From the NCBI GenBank assembly GCA_029216955.1, contig JANAVB010002199.1:13695417-13759416 (forward strand): DNA of 64,000 nucleotides. Direction: 5' to 3'. Positions 23,760-36,400 of this stretch are shown piece after piece (positions within the stretch are counted from its first letter, which is position 1; every line of letters begins with the position of its first letter). The notes beneath the pieces were generated by a model, which worked only from the letters and a program-made list of their open reading frames with translations, made no database searches and was not told where the DNA came from. The DNA is from Iris pallida (taxonomy: Eukaryota; Streptophyta; Magnoliopsida; Asparagales; Iridaceae). Made by a program: the position numbers and the translations under genes.

Positions 23760-23845
23760 AGAGAGGCTGCGAAAATCTCAAGCCTCCCCAGACCTTGCAT
23801 ATGCAGGAACCTCGTGGCATTGGGATGACCTTTTTATTCTCATGC
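23760..23845 (+). mobile_element. possible Au-type SINE 3' end
   Basis: GCCTCCCCAGACCTTGCATA, GCAGGAACCTCGTGGCATTG and a following CCTTTTTATT resemble the 3' end of plant Au-type SINEs as I recall it. No tRNA-like head was found, so this would be a 5'-truncated copy. Recognition is from memory. Confidence 0.4.
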
Positions 23846-24103
23846 ATGTGAACGAAACGGGAAATGGTCATACTATAAATTTCAAATGAAATACGTAACA
23901 ACCAAAACTAACATTCAAGGAAATGTATTATCCATTGTAAATCCAACCAGATACATCACCCTCTTATTGAACCACTAAACTACTCTCTCTTTTTATCTTA
24001 ACCATGCGAATTGTTCATCCTAACTATCCCATCCTCCTAAATTATAACACGAACTAGTAAAAATAACACAAGATTGATATTGCCATCCTACCAAAAAAAT
24101 TGT

Positions 24104-25895
24104 TCACAATTTGTCAGCGATCCTGCCGAGAGCATCGGCAAGCTTCGTGAGGATGCCGACGAGGCCGTCGACCTGATCCTTCCTCTGGTCTCTGTCCAAT
24201 TGGCAGTTGATGTTCTGAGCTTCAAGATGGTCAGATATTATCTTACCATTTCTCTCTAACACTTGGATCAGTTTGTTCTCGATCTTAGTTTCTTCTAGAC
24301 CTTCTTCAGACGTACGCCTGCGCTTCTGTGCTTCCCATGACGAAGAGCCCTTCGCGGGATTGTTATCAGTTTGCTGCTTATCGTTTGGATTTCCTGCATA
24401 ACAGAGGCCAAGTGAAGTCACACGTCACAACAGTAAGATGGTAGTCTCATTTTCCTTCTCCAGATTTTGGTATCAAAACTATGGTTCCACCCTGATGTTA
24501 ATAGCCAACAATCATATATTTGGCTAGTTCTACCACTAGACAAGCAAACACTCGGGAATACATAGTAAAACACACCAATATCAATAGGCGTGTCCATGTC
24601 GTCATGTCCATAGTTTTATCGTGTTTGTGACCGTGCAACATAGACCTTGAACTTGAATGTTCACAAAGAAAAATAGATTAGTTAGCAGCGTAAAGGGAAG
24701 GAACATAATTGCTGACATTAGAACCAATCTGTTTTCTTCTCTCAATGAAAAATTGGCTTGGATCGAGTAACAGTGCACTTCGTCCATCCTCCAGGACCCA
24801 ACTAACTCCATTTTTCGAGCATGAACAATTTGTGTATATAGACTAGTTCAATCTGAAACTTAATGTGTGTAGACGGAAAATTGATCCACGCCTATTGCGC
24901 AGAAAGGAAGCGTCACACCAGAAATGAAATGCCCTAGTATTAATCAGAATCCAAATTTTAAGTATTTACCTGGATGAGAATGTTCATTTTCAAATGGCTG
25001 ATACTTCTTCTCTGCATCCAAGACCAAAAAGATTCAGATATTATTACAAATATATTTAGAACGGAAAGCCAACAAAGCAGTACACATATACACGGTGACC
25101 GCTGATTTTGGTGTCCTGGTATAATTTTTTAGTGTACGTGTCACGCTTGATACGTGTCCGACAAAAATGCCGTCCTAGATCTTGTACTTATTATTACCAA
25201 GTCCCCACAACAAAACCTTGTATGCATATATTTCCACACCACCTTTCCTTACTAAAATGATGCAGGATTATCTATAATTTCTTTCACCAAAACAAAATAC
25301 TCAATTGTCTGTCCAATTGAGCTTTAAACTAATCACAAAAGTAATTACCTGATAATGGGGTCACTAGCAACGGTGGCTCCTCCTCCTCCTCGTTGTCTTC
25401 CAGCTCTTCGTTGTCCGAAAACAATCCATCCTCCCTTGCCGACCTCCCGCTATCGAACACCACCTCCTCCTCCTCCTCCTCCCTCTCGACGCCCACCGCT
25501 GCCCCGTCCATCAGCTCGAAGACCTCCCTGTCGAAGAACCCGGGCAGCTTCCTCTCTCTTCTCAAATCGCTCCTCATCTCCCAGAAGGAGGGTGACGCGC
25601 CGCTCCCTCCCTCCCCCTCCCACTTCTTGATCTTCTTGAAGTCGCACGCGAGGTTGCTCCACCTCTTCCTGCACTGCAGCGGGCCCCGGTCCACACCGTG
25701 CCTCTGGCAATACGCGGAGACGGCCGACCATTTCGGCTCGGCCGACGACTGCGGCGGAGACAGCCCGCGCTCGTGCGCCGTCTTCCCCTGGACTAGCACC
25801 AGTATCTCCTGGCGCGTCCACCGCGGGAGCCGGCTGGTCCGTCCGGCACTCCCCCCGGAGGCAGCATTGGGTGTGGTGACGGTGCTAGTGGCCAT
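24104..25895 (-). CDS. ASR3: trihelix transcription factor, ASR3-like
   Basis: Three exons on the minus strand, 25895-25349, 25011-24970 and 24393-24104, total 879 bp, 292 residues. The splice sites are CAG/GTAATT, GCAG/AGAAG, CCAG/GTAAAT and GCAG/GAAAT, with phases 1 and 1. Residues about 24-105 form the trihelix (Myb/SANT-like) DNA-binding domain: RWTRQEILVLVQGK, PKWSAVSAYCQRHGV, QCRKRWSNLACDFKKIKKWE and FWEMRSDLRRERKLPGFFD. An acidic Glu-rich stretch follows (about 135-175). The last exon has a basic patch (QKRRRTSEEG) and a C-terminal amphipathic coiled coil ending LGRIADKL. This plan is that of Arabidopsis ASR3, a repressor in immune signalling; that role is inferred from the family. Exon 1 is much more GC-rich than exon 3. 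The ATG is the first in frame. Confidence 0.88.
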
Positions 25896-27037
25896 GCTGG
25901 AGGATTGGCATCAGTGAGGACGGGAATAAAAAGGAGGGATCAAGGTGGGAAGGCTGTGTTGATATGGGACAAATTGATTGTCGTCATTGATTCCAGAACC
26001 TATACATGGCAACTGATGGAAGCACAGTGCCGTTGGTTGTGAAGACTTTTTTTTTTTTTTTTTTGCAGTGTTTAAGGAATCTTCTACAGCAGGCAGGACA
26101 GATCCAAATTGGCATCCGTGTTCTTAATGTAGTAATCATGGAGCACGAAGGAAATATTATTCTACAAATATAAACATTAAGAACAATTAGCCACGTAACT
26201 AAATTAAGCCAGTCAATAAAGAAAATAAATCAAGGACAGTGAATTCCTCAGCTGTCCAAATAAATAAAAATCCACACTCAATTACGTGCAGGTTGCCAAT
26301 TTCCCAGTAAGGAAAATAATTATCGCTTGACCTCTAAATGTATTATACCAACTTTATATACATAATAATCTAGACAATACGTGCAATGTTTTTATTTGAT
26401 ATGGAATGATTGCTGTGCTGATATGTAGCATTCATAAATAAGACTTCCAAAAAGCCAACGATTATATGATACAGTAAGGAAAGAAAAAATTGTGTTCACA
26501 TCTGAAATTTACATCGAGGCCTAATGTTAGGTAGCATTCCAAGAAAGTGATTAGAGACTGTCTACAACGTCAAGGAATGCTCCCAATAGGCATCATTACA
26601 TTCTTGCTCAACAATATTATTGGGAAAATGATCATTTCCTTACTTTTTTAGGAAGAAAAAATTATTCAGTTGTATAAATAAATGCAGATTTACGAAAAGT
26701 TGACAGCATTCTCAGGTCAACATTGCATGTATGAATTTTTGCAAGAGATGGTAAATACAGCTAGCTGGTTAACAGCCCAACAGTGGTTTTGATCATGTTG
26801 TACACGGTAACAAAAGCCAGAATGTTTATAACAACTCGAGTCTTCCTTACATATTTCTTTCTTATATGAAAAATTGCACATGATCAAAATTTGTTCAGAA
26901 GGGTCATGCGGAGTGGCCTAGTAAAAATTTCACCACGGCCAGAACCTCCTAAAAATTATGGAAAGAAAAATGTTGAATCCAGAAGTCGAGTCTTTAGGCA
27001 TCCAAAATAGTAGAAAAACAATTCAACTGTCAAATTA
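25896..27037. other. intergenic region between trihelix and SUVH4-like genes
   Basis: AT-rich sequence holding the trihelix promoter side (right of 25895) and the SUVH4-like 3' UTR side (left of 27038). A run of about 20 T lies at 26048-26064. No clear TATA box, exon or transposon end was recognised. Confidence 0.5.
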
Positions 27038-27151
27038 TTAATGCAGCCTCTTTCTGCATCCAACTGCACCACAGTAGCAGGCCAGTTTAACAACACTCCC
27101 GTCCGGCCTAACTACACTATCCAGAGCATAACCATAATCGTAAGAAAGCTC
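27038..27151 (-). CDS. SUVH4: SUVH4-like last exon (end of SET, post-SET)
   Basis: Acceptor GTTGCAG precedes GAG at 27151. It encodes 37 residues starting ELSYDYGY, which carries the catalytic-site tyrosine region, and ending with the CYCGAVGCRKRLH post-SET zinc cluster and TAA at 27040-27038. Confidence 0.88.
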   Translation of the reverse strand, partial: ELSYDYGYALDSVVRPDGSVVKLACYCGAVGCRKRLH

Positions 27152-30100
27152 CTGCAACGCCACATGAAAAGAAAATCATACAAGATTGGCCATTTGAAAT
27201 TAAGAATTAAATTACTGGAGACAATTGGCTATAGATCAGATACCGATCAGCTACACAAATCATTTTTGTTTCCTATGTTGGACATTGACTTAAATAGGAC
27301 AGGATCAGTAACCATCTACCAAGTGGTCGTAATCAAGCAAGATGACATCTAATATGCTACCATATTCTCAAGTAATTTTGGTTAGTCTAAATCTTCCTGG
27401 ATATAACTAAATCAAATAAAACATACGCTCAGGTTAGAACATCTAAATCATTATGTCAATACGGGTAAACAGAGATAGATCTGCTGAAACCTATTATTTC
27501 CTGCTCATCAAAAGAACTGAAAGAGCAAAATTAATTTATAACACTCACCTGCAATGGTGGAATCGTATCAGCTGCAAATAGCACCACTCTGGCCATCTTG
27601 ATGTCATGGTGGGAACTCAAAACACACTGGACGAAAAGATTAGGCTGACAGCTGTGATTTATGAATCTTGCAACATTTCCAACAACGCATGCATTGATAC
27701 AATATTCTTCCACTTCTGACTTACTGTCAAAGGTAGCAAGAACTGCCTCACCGCCTGTCCGGGTCTATAAAACCAAAGAAATTAAGTTAGATACATACTG
27801 TAAGAAACTAGATATGCATAACACTGGAAGCAAAACGGGAGACAATAGAATATTTCTAGCACACAGGTCAATGAAAGATGGCAAATAATATGTATATCCT
27901 CTCTTTTCCCAGCATATGCTAACCACATCACTGCATTGAATAAAGCTGTTGGATATACACAATGTTCACGCTCCAAAATTCATGGTGTGTCCACATTGTG
28001 TCGACCACAAGTATTGGACAAGCCACGACACTCCGAAATACACTACAACACAACAATAGGTTCCAAATCAGTGTCGGCGAAACTGAAAAGTGTTGTATCA
28101 AATCTGTGTCTGTGCAACATAGAACAAATTAACCACTGTCGCAGTGTATACTTAAATGCAGCATATTAGCATGTAAGAATTGTATTCATGTAGAAACTCT
28201 GAGCATACAAAAGGCAAGGGGATAGACAGGCTATAGCCCGTAATAAGTATCAAAGCAACCAATGACGGGGTGGTCCAGTGGTAGCATTGGTAAGGGAGGG
28301 GAGTGGATGAGGATTCAAATCCCAGTAAAATTTAAATAAAAACGGAGAGGGTACTGGTGCTAATAGACCAGGATGGACGGTCATTAATGACTGGTCCAAT
28401 CTCCAAAAGCAGCACCACCACCACCACCAACAACAATAATAATAACTGTTGTTGTCAAAGTATATATCAAGAAAAGCATTCGTAGCAAACAGTTTGATAA
28501 GAGCCTCAGCCTGAACATCATAAAGATATCAACAGTAAAATTGTCTCTAGTGTCGGACCAGATACACGAGTAAGGAACCTATTCCAATGCCAGAGGAGAT
28601 AGCCCAAGAGTAGAACAAAAGAAATAGTTCATGCATCATACACCAAAATTCTGGGATGATGTTTATGTATAAACCTTCGAATCAAGGTTCAAAAACTTGG
28701 TATCCATTTCGTCATCTTCAGGGGGGTTTCAGTTGTTATGGATCGGTATGTTTGTGTAGTTCTGGTAGTTCTGGATCCTCCAATTCCGATGAAACTGCCG
28801 AGACATTGGTTTCGGCTTATACTTAGGCATCGTTGGTTCGCAGAATCTCCGGGTTGGGAAAGGAAAGTGATTACTTTCCTATGTTTGGGTGCCAAAGGAA
28901 TTGAGGAGGAAAGGAAAGTGATTCCCAATTGAAGGGAAATTAGGGGGGAAAGTGATTCCATCCATCCAAGTAAGGAATCACTTTCCCACATTGAAGTAAT
29001 CACTTTCCTTTCCAAATTCCTTGGCATTTCCAAACATCGGAAAGGAAAATCAATGGGAAATAAAATTTCCCAAAGGAAAGGAAATGACAAGGAATTGATT
29101 TCCTTTCCCTTCCATTCCGCGAACCAAACGAGGCCTTAAATAAAACCTTGCTCTGAATATAGGATACTTCTGTTGTTTCCATATTGACATCAAGGGTTGA
29201 GTCTAGTAGCAAAAAGATAAAAGCAAAGATAAGTTCAATCTTACAGAAAAATAACAGAAGAAGTCTCAAGAAAGGGAGTCCGAAAAATAATAGAAGAAGT
29301 CTCAAGAAAGGGAGTCCGAAAAATAACAGAAGAAGTCTCAAGAAAGGGAGTCCCAGCGTAGTGAAGAAAAGTTTGAAAGATACAAGCCCTACCAGATACA
29401 TATAGGTATCCTCATAAAAACTGAAGTACAATACCAAGTTATGAGAAAATGGACCATGGGTACTGCTGCCATTTAAAATAGTTATTCCAAACAAATTTAG
29501 CACTTACTTTCCGAAACAAAGGTAAATCTAGCGATTCTCATATGCTCAAGCTAGAGAAAAGAAAAACCCAATTCCTGATTCTATCCTAACCCTTATGTAT
29601 GTAGCTTGAAACAAGGCTTACACCAAATAGTGAAAACACTAAAATTTAGTAGTGCACAGATGCATCAACCAGAAAGCATGCCACTATGTGAATTGATGTC
29701 CTACATTCAGTTAATGTGTTCCAGAGAATCCTACTCAAGCTTTGTACCAAGTGGGCTCCACATTCTGATTTTTGATTTAGCATAGCCTACCAAGTTTCAG
29801 GCAACATAGCCTTCCAAGTTCCAGAAATACTCTTTATCATATTAGTGAAGACAAGTTGAAGTTCCCCAGTAAACTATAATTTAAATAATTCTTAGTATGA
29901 ATAAACTGTGAGACAGTTGTTTGCTGATGCTGCTTAGAGGAGCTATTTTGTATGGTTACTTCAGTGAAGGTGTCCTAACTCACAGCAGACGCTCGGAGAT
30001 GTCAATACGTCAAAAAAATGTGTTGGTTACTATCTCAGACATATCCTAGTATTCAAAACACTTCTTACCGAATTGAAGGCATTCCAATGAGTTTACTTCA

Positions 30101-30384
30101 TTTGCCAATCAGAAGATTAAAGAAACCTTATATTTCCTCTCCTTGAGAGTAAACAGCTCCAAACATCCACTGGTTCTCAATACTGATACAAATTTTAATT
30201 TTTTTTCTCTGAAAACAATCAGTTTAGAATCTTTAGATTTTAGGCAAAAAAAAATAAAGGTTCAATATGTTATCTATATATTTATCGGTTGTCATTGTCC
30301 CTCGCAATTCTAATTTCTTATACTGTGCAAATCGTCTAAAATTCAACTATAATTTTCGTTTCCACAAACAATGATTTCATACAC

Positions 30385-30423
<39 letters not shown>

Positions 30424-33400
30424 TTCTTCCTTTTATTTCATATATACTAGGAAGATTTTTCAAAAATTCACGACATATCCATGTCAGACACAGCATGAAC
30501 ACTCCTAAAGATAGTAGGACACCAGAATAACTGCCAAATCCTTGTAGTCATGTCTGAACAGTGTCATGTTGTATTCGCTTCATTGATACAAATTAATAAC
30601 TAACAAACTCTGCATTGAAAATATCATGGCAAAGTAGAAGCAACATAAACACTCAAGACTTTAACTGTTTCAAATTCATCATATTTCCCAGGAAAAATAT
30701 ACGGCAGATCACTGATACTTGAGAATTAGCTTCACTTTGCAGAGCATAGGTAAAGAAGATGCTAAGAACATGCACAGTGATTGAAATGAAAGATATATAT
30801 GTAACCAACTTTCAATATGCCAGAACAGTCGGAAGATTGAGCACCTCTCTGCCATCAAGGCCTTTCATTGTTTGCAGACAGTCTATATCAAAGATGTAAT
30901 TGTTCTCGGAGATAGCGTCGACTTCGTCACTCCTAGACAGTTCTCCTGTGTACTCACATACTGGTGCACCAGCAGGTATGGTATCCCAGGACCTAACGGC
31001 CCAGCCTTTATTTGCAGTGCGAAACACCTGTTACAAGATATGACGTGAACAACAGTTATATAAACATTTCAATTTTATATATAGATACACGGACAATATG
31101 CAACCAAATGACAGGTCCGAACCTCAAGCTGATATTTTAATCCTTGTTGAGATGTCCTATTGACACAGTTTAGGCTGCATCCACAACCAGGTCCACACTC
31201 AAAGATGACAGCTTTGGCCTCAATCAGTCTAACCAGGAGACATAACTCATTACAAACTTGGAATAAAAAGATCATGATGAGTGACAAGAAGCATGATAAG
31301 GAAAAGCTTAAATTCAGCAGTTATTACCAAAAACAATTAGGTAAGCTATAAAACAAAGTAGCATATGATACGGGTCTCCACTTCTTAAGTGAGTATAAGG
31401 AACAACTGAACCTTCCTGATCCTAGGCAGCTAAATAATCAAGTAAGCAGAGCAAGTTGAACATTCTTGATCCTAGACAGCTAAATATTCAAGCCTACCCT
31501 AGACGTTAAACTCTTGGTAGTTCTCAACTCCAAAAACCAGAAGGCACTAGCTAAGTAGGTGACGTTTTCAACTCTTAAAAAACATAAGGCATTTTAAGCT
31601 TTTGGTACAAACTGGTTGATGAAGAAAACAGTAAATACATCAGGGAGGTTTCCGCAAATCTTCCTTCACAACTCTGGGCATTAAATAACTTCCTGCAATG
31701 CCGAAAGTCGATGAAAGATCTAACCAAAGATTGCTGCCAACTCACAAAAACTGGCAATTTACTTAACCAGAAGAAACTGTGTAGTGATGATATTACAGTA
31801 ACTTTCCATAAAGGAGGTATACATGTATCAGATATAAATTTGCCCCAACAGACACATAAACTATATTAAAGGACATCAAAAATGATCACTAATACCTGCC
31901 ACCATCTTTGCGCACATATGGGAAGTCCATCCCATTCAGTCTAGCACAAGAACATATTCTTGGGTCAACACATTCACCTTTGCAATCACACCTATGAGTA
32001 CTTTTCGGGAGCTTCACATTCTTTGCCAATATGATCGACTTGCAATACGTAAAATCTGTATAATAATATAAAAAAACTTAAAAAATGAAAATGTTATACA
32101 TAAGTGACTAAAATAAGCTAACAATCATAAACACAAGTGAGGAGGGGATTAGGGTAATGATTTCAAATGAGGGTTGATAATGAGGCTCAGCTGAATGGAT
32201 TTGACTTTTTATGTATGAACATAATTATAGAAGGTGATGAACCCCCCACGCACCCACCCCCACCCATTATCCTTCAGGCAGTACCGGATATGATGAGAGG
32301 TAAAAACTCGCTTAATGTTTGCGAGATGGGTGGCCGCCTAAAGCCTGTTACGACAAGTGGGCCATTCTAATTTTTTTACTATCTGAACCCAACTACCAAC
32401 AAAATCAACAAAAAAAAGAAGGTGAACCCCCTCTTTAGTTCCTATTCAATATGGACTAAAGGATTGCAAAGAGATACAAAGATGGTCCCGTTCAGGCCCC
32501 AGAGGATTATGGTGACCAGGGGTATGAGTTCTCTGGTTAGCAGACAGGATGGGATGGAGAAGTCTATGGTGGAAAAGGTCTATAGCAGGAAAAGACATGT
32601 CCCGTCCCCACGGGGACGGAGTTGGGGGAGGATATAGATTTGACGGACGGGACACTTCCCTCGGGTGTCAGTCCGGATGGAGTTCAGGGGGACCCCACAT
32701 TAATTAATATCGGTCCTTCCCTGGAACATTCGGGAAGGGTGTTCCATTGGGAGATGGAGGAAGATTAGTAGTGTTCTGAAGAGGGAGAAGTGTGACATTT
32801 CTATTCTGCTTGAGACGAAGATTAGAGGGACGACTATGCTATCTCGCAGGACTCCGAGGAACTTGAGGCAATTTCACAAACTGGATCTCTGCGATATGGC
32901 TAGGATCTGGGTTCGGTGGAACAGAGATAGTTGGGAGGGGGAACAGGTGCTGATGTCGGAGCAGCTTATCGGCATATCCTTTATAAACAAAGGAGAATTC
33001 CGCCTGGCGCAGTTTATGGACACAATAATAGGCGGCTTCGCGATACCTTGTGGGAGGACAGTGTTCGCGTAGGACGGATGGCGGAGCTCCTGCATCTCCC
33101 CCTGCTATTTATGGGAGACTTCAATGCCATGCTTCATCGGCATGAGAAGGTGGGAGGCCGTCCGGTGCCGGATCCGATCCTATACGACTTCCAGAGGTGT
33201 CTCCTCTTGTCTGGGCTGAGGGAACTGGAGAGGGATGGACACATCTGGACCTGGCACAATAAGGCGGTTCATAACAGGATCGCCTGTCAGCTTGATCGGG
33301 CTTTGGGAAATAGCGAATGGTTTCGCTACTTCCCGAATTCCAGGGCGGAAGGGTTAGTGGCGAGGACCAGCGATCACTCTCCTATCCGGGTAGGTCTCTC

Positions 33401-36400
33401 TGAGAGGCCCACTTGGAAGACTCGGTGTCACGCCCCGCTCCCGCAGGAGCGATCGTCCTCGCTAAGGCGTGATGCCGCACGGGCCTAGGCTGCGCCCGTG
33501 CAAGGCTAAATCTAGAAACGACCGATTTGAGCTAGGCCACAGAGTCGCACAGAGTGTCCCCATTTGCAGCGGAAAGTAAATAAACACAAGTTGAAGCGAA
33601 TTCAAACTCTTTATTGATTATCAAGAAGTTTACAAGCGGCGCTAGGCCGATATTACAAATCGCTCAAGCTCTCTCTCTCTGAAACATAAAAGGCGTGCCA
33701 AGTGGCTTACAACATGGAATGATTCATGGCGATGTTCCGATACATTATGTCCTGTATATGGTGCTCCAGCTCCTTGCAACGCTCCAAGGCTCCAGAGATA
33801 GCTCCGCGCCTTAGCACGTTCGAGGGAAGCTCCGCACCCGACGACGTCTCCTGCATCCTGCAAGCACACTGTGGGATTATCAGTACATTGTTATGCACTG
33901 GTGGGGAGGCTAGCTCGCCCACAATGCTATCATTACCAAACACGTTCTATTTACTTTTGTGCACCGTCTATCATTTATTGTCTTTCTAATCTTGCCTTAG
34001 GATCAGTTTCATGGCATATTTCATAGCCTATCTCGTGTTGTCGAATACAAGTGTCGTCTGGAAATACATGCACGACTTACCCATACTTACCGTCCGGCCT
34101 TCCCTGTCCAAAGTAAACCAAGTTAGTCAACAATTCATAGGAAATAACTTAACGTGATTCATGTGAACTTTCAATGTCAAGGGCGTGTTCCTGCCTCAGG
34201 CCCTAGCGCGTCGTAGGCGTGTTTTCTAACTCCTTTGCCGAAGTACTCTCGATTACTTGGTGTGTTGTATTCAAGCCTGTTCCGAAGGCACTTCATTTAG
34301 TTAACTTAGACTACTTTGATTTCAATGCAAGGACTTGCACGTGGATTGCCACCAGCAAAGCCCACTTAAATCTATATGCACCGGTCGCTGGTATCACAAG
34401 CCATTTTGGACATAACCAAGCCGTTGTATTTCTCAACTAACGTAGGGTGCGGGCTGGCACACACCCCGTTAGTCTCTTGAAATACTGCTGCACTTACGTC
34501 CCCTGGATGGCCAAGTCCACACCCAGGCAGCCTGTAAGCCATATTTTTTATTTCCGTCCGGACCGGCCACGTCCCCCCTTTGACCGTGCCGCTGGAAATC
34601 CCTTATATCTCCCACCTCCCGTATACGAGGGGATTGTCCACGACCATTTCGTATTATTTGTCATTTTAACTTAACGGCTGTCACCGAGCCGTAGGCTAAC
34701 CGTTAGCCATAATGCGTTATCGACCAGGTTGGCGTCCGTGCAGCGCGGGTAGCGAGCCCCGTTGCACGTGCCCGTCACACCTGTCGCTAACCATTCCTTT
34801 CTTTCTTATCTTTTCTTCATTCTTTCTTTTCTTTCTTTCACTTGTCCGTTTGTTCATTGATTCATTTCATTCACATATTCATTCATTCATTCATCGATTC
34901 ATTCATTCACTTATTCATTCATTCATTTATTTATACATTTTGCAACTCCCTGTGCGGGAGTCACCTTGGCGACCCATCGGTCCCGTGGCCTTTCAATGTT
35001 GCTATACGCTACTCAGAACGATTATGTCGATAGTCTTCCCATTTTATTGTTGTAAACCATTCATTGTTTCATTGTTGAACGCATAGGAAACTTGAACGTA
35101 AGCTTGTGCCTTAGCACGAGCGTGGAGTGCGGTGCGAGAGTTCTCACATTTTCCATGTTCCTTTCCATATTCTATACAAGCATACAAGATGGAATTATTC
35201 CCTTAGCTAGGTGCGTTGAGTCATTTATTAGCATGCGCGGTGTTATCGCCTAGCGATTCTAGCAATAGTGTCCGTATTGTTATGTGTCTAGGCTAAGCAA
35301 AGATGGGTTCATCGGAGCCACCCACCTTAGCGATGTTCGCATCGGCCGAACGACACTCCGAGTGCGCCTTTGAAAGTCTAAGTCTGGATTCATCTTCAGG
35401 TCGATGCCAACTCTTCGGGTCGACTGCTCGTTTGAGTCGTTGAACTTGCCGTTTGAATCGGCATTCCGCTAGGGCGGAGCGGGTCATTACATAATACACC
35501 ACTCAAAACAAGTCTCGTCCTCGAGACTTCCTGAGTGCAGGTCATCCTACCGTTCCTTAACTCATGTCGTGTACGTATCTTAGACAATTTCTATCGAATG
35601 GCTTTACCGTTCGATGACATCGAACTATACTCGATACCTTTCCAAGTTCCGTGTCGCATACGTCCGGTCGATTTTTATTGAATAACTTTTCATTCATTTT
35701 TTTTTAGAGTTGATGGTACTTATTCAATTCAAGTGTTTCTTCGACTTGGTTGCTCTTTCGACGTGTCATGGGACTGAAATGGTCGCACGAGGTGCGTTGT
35801 AATTTATCAAACGCGAGGGACGTAGGCTGAGGCAAACTCACTTATTCGTTCATGCGCATCACAACACCCACTTGCAGCTGCATTCGAGTTCATCATATCG
35901 CTGAGTTTGGATCGTGCACATATTCAAGGCGTCCCCCGAATACGTACATTTCAACCAAGCTTAGCGATTAGCGAAGTCGGACTAGCTACTCGTGATAGTT
36001 TGATTTTGCCGATCGTTTCACTAACTTCGATTTAAAACCGAACTTGCGTGCATCTCACTATCGTTTGTCTTGATCATCGAGATGACCCGAATCGCTTCCC
36101 AAGCGCTCTTGTTTACGAAATCAATACGATTTCTTCTTAGCGGAGTCGACCAAGTCTAATGTAATTCCCGTCCAATTTAAGACCAAGTATTGCACTATCA
36201 TCGAGTCTGTCTTCCTATCGATGATTCAATTTGTTATCCCTACTTTACTTGCGCATCATCCATTCCTATCATTCACTTCGTTCGGGGCCAATCTCGTCGT
36301 CGTTCACGCACATCCCCAGTTCCACGTCCTACTCTAAGTCTTGTTGTCCCAAGTCTATCGTCTGTCCAGACGATAACGTAAACAACACAGGTTCAATCAC

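Noticed and set aside
25355..25917. Plus-strand frames rich in Ser/Pro opposite trihelix exon 1
   Set aside because: They arise from the GC-rich exon and its Glu-rich codons read in reverse.
27041..27352. 103-residue plus-strand frame
   Set aside because: It overlaps the last SUVH4-like exon in antisense and has no motif.
34219..35086. Plus-strand frames in the LARD-like LTR, repeated at 39338-40191
   Set aside because: The same frames occur in both LTRs with small changes and no protein motif; they are chance frames in LTR sequence.
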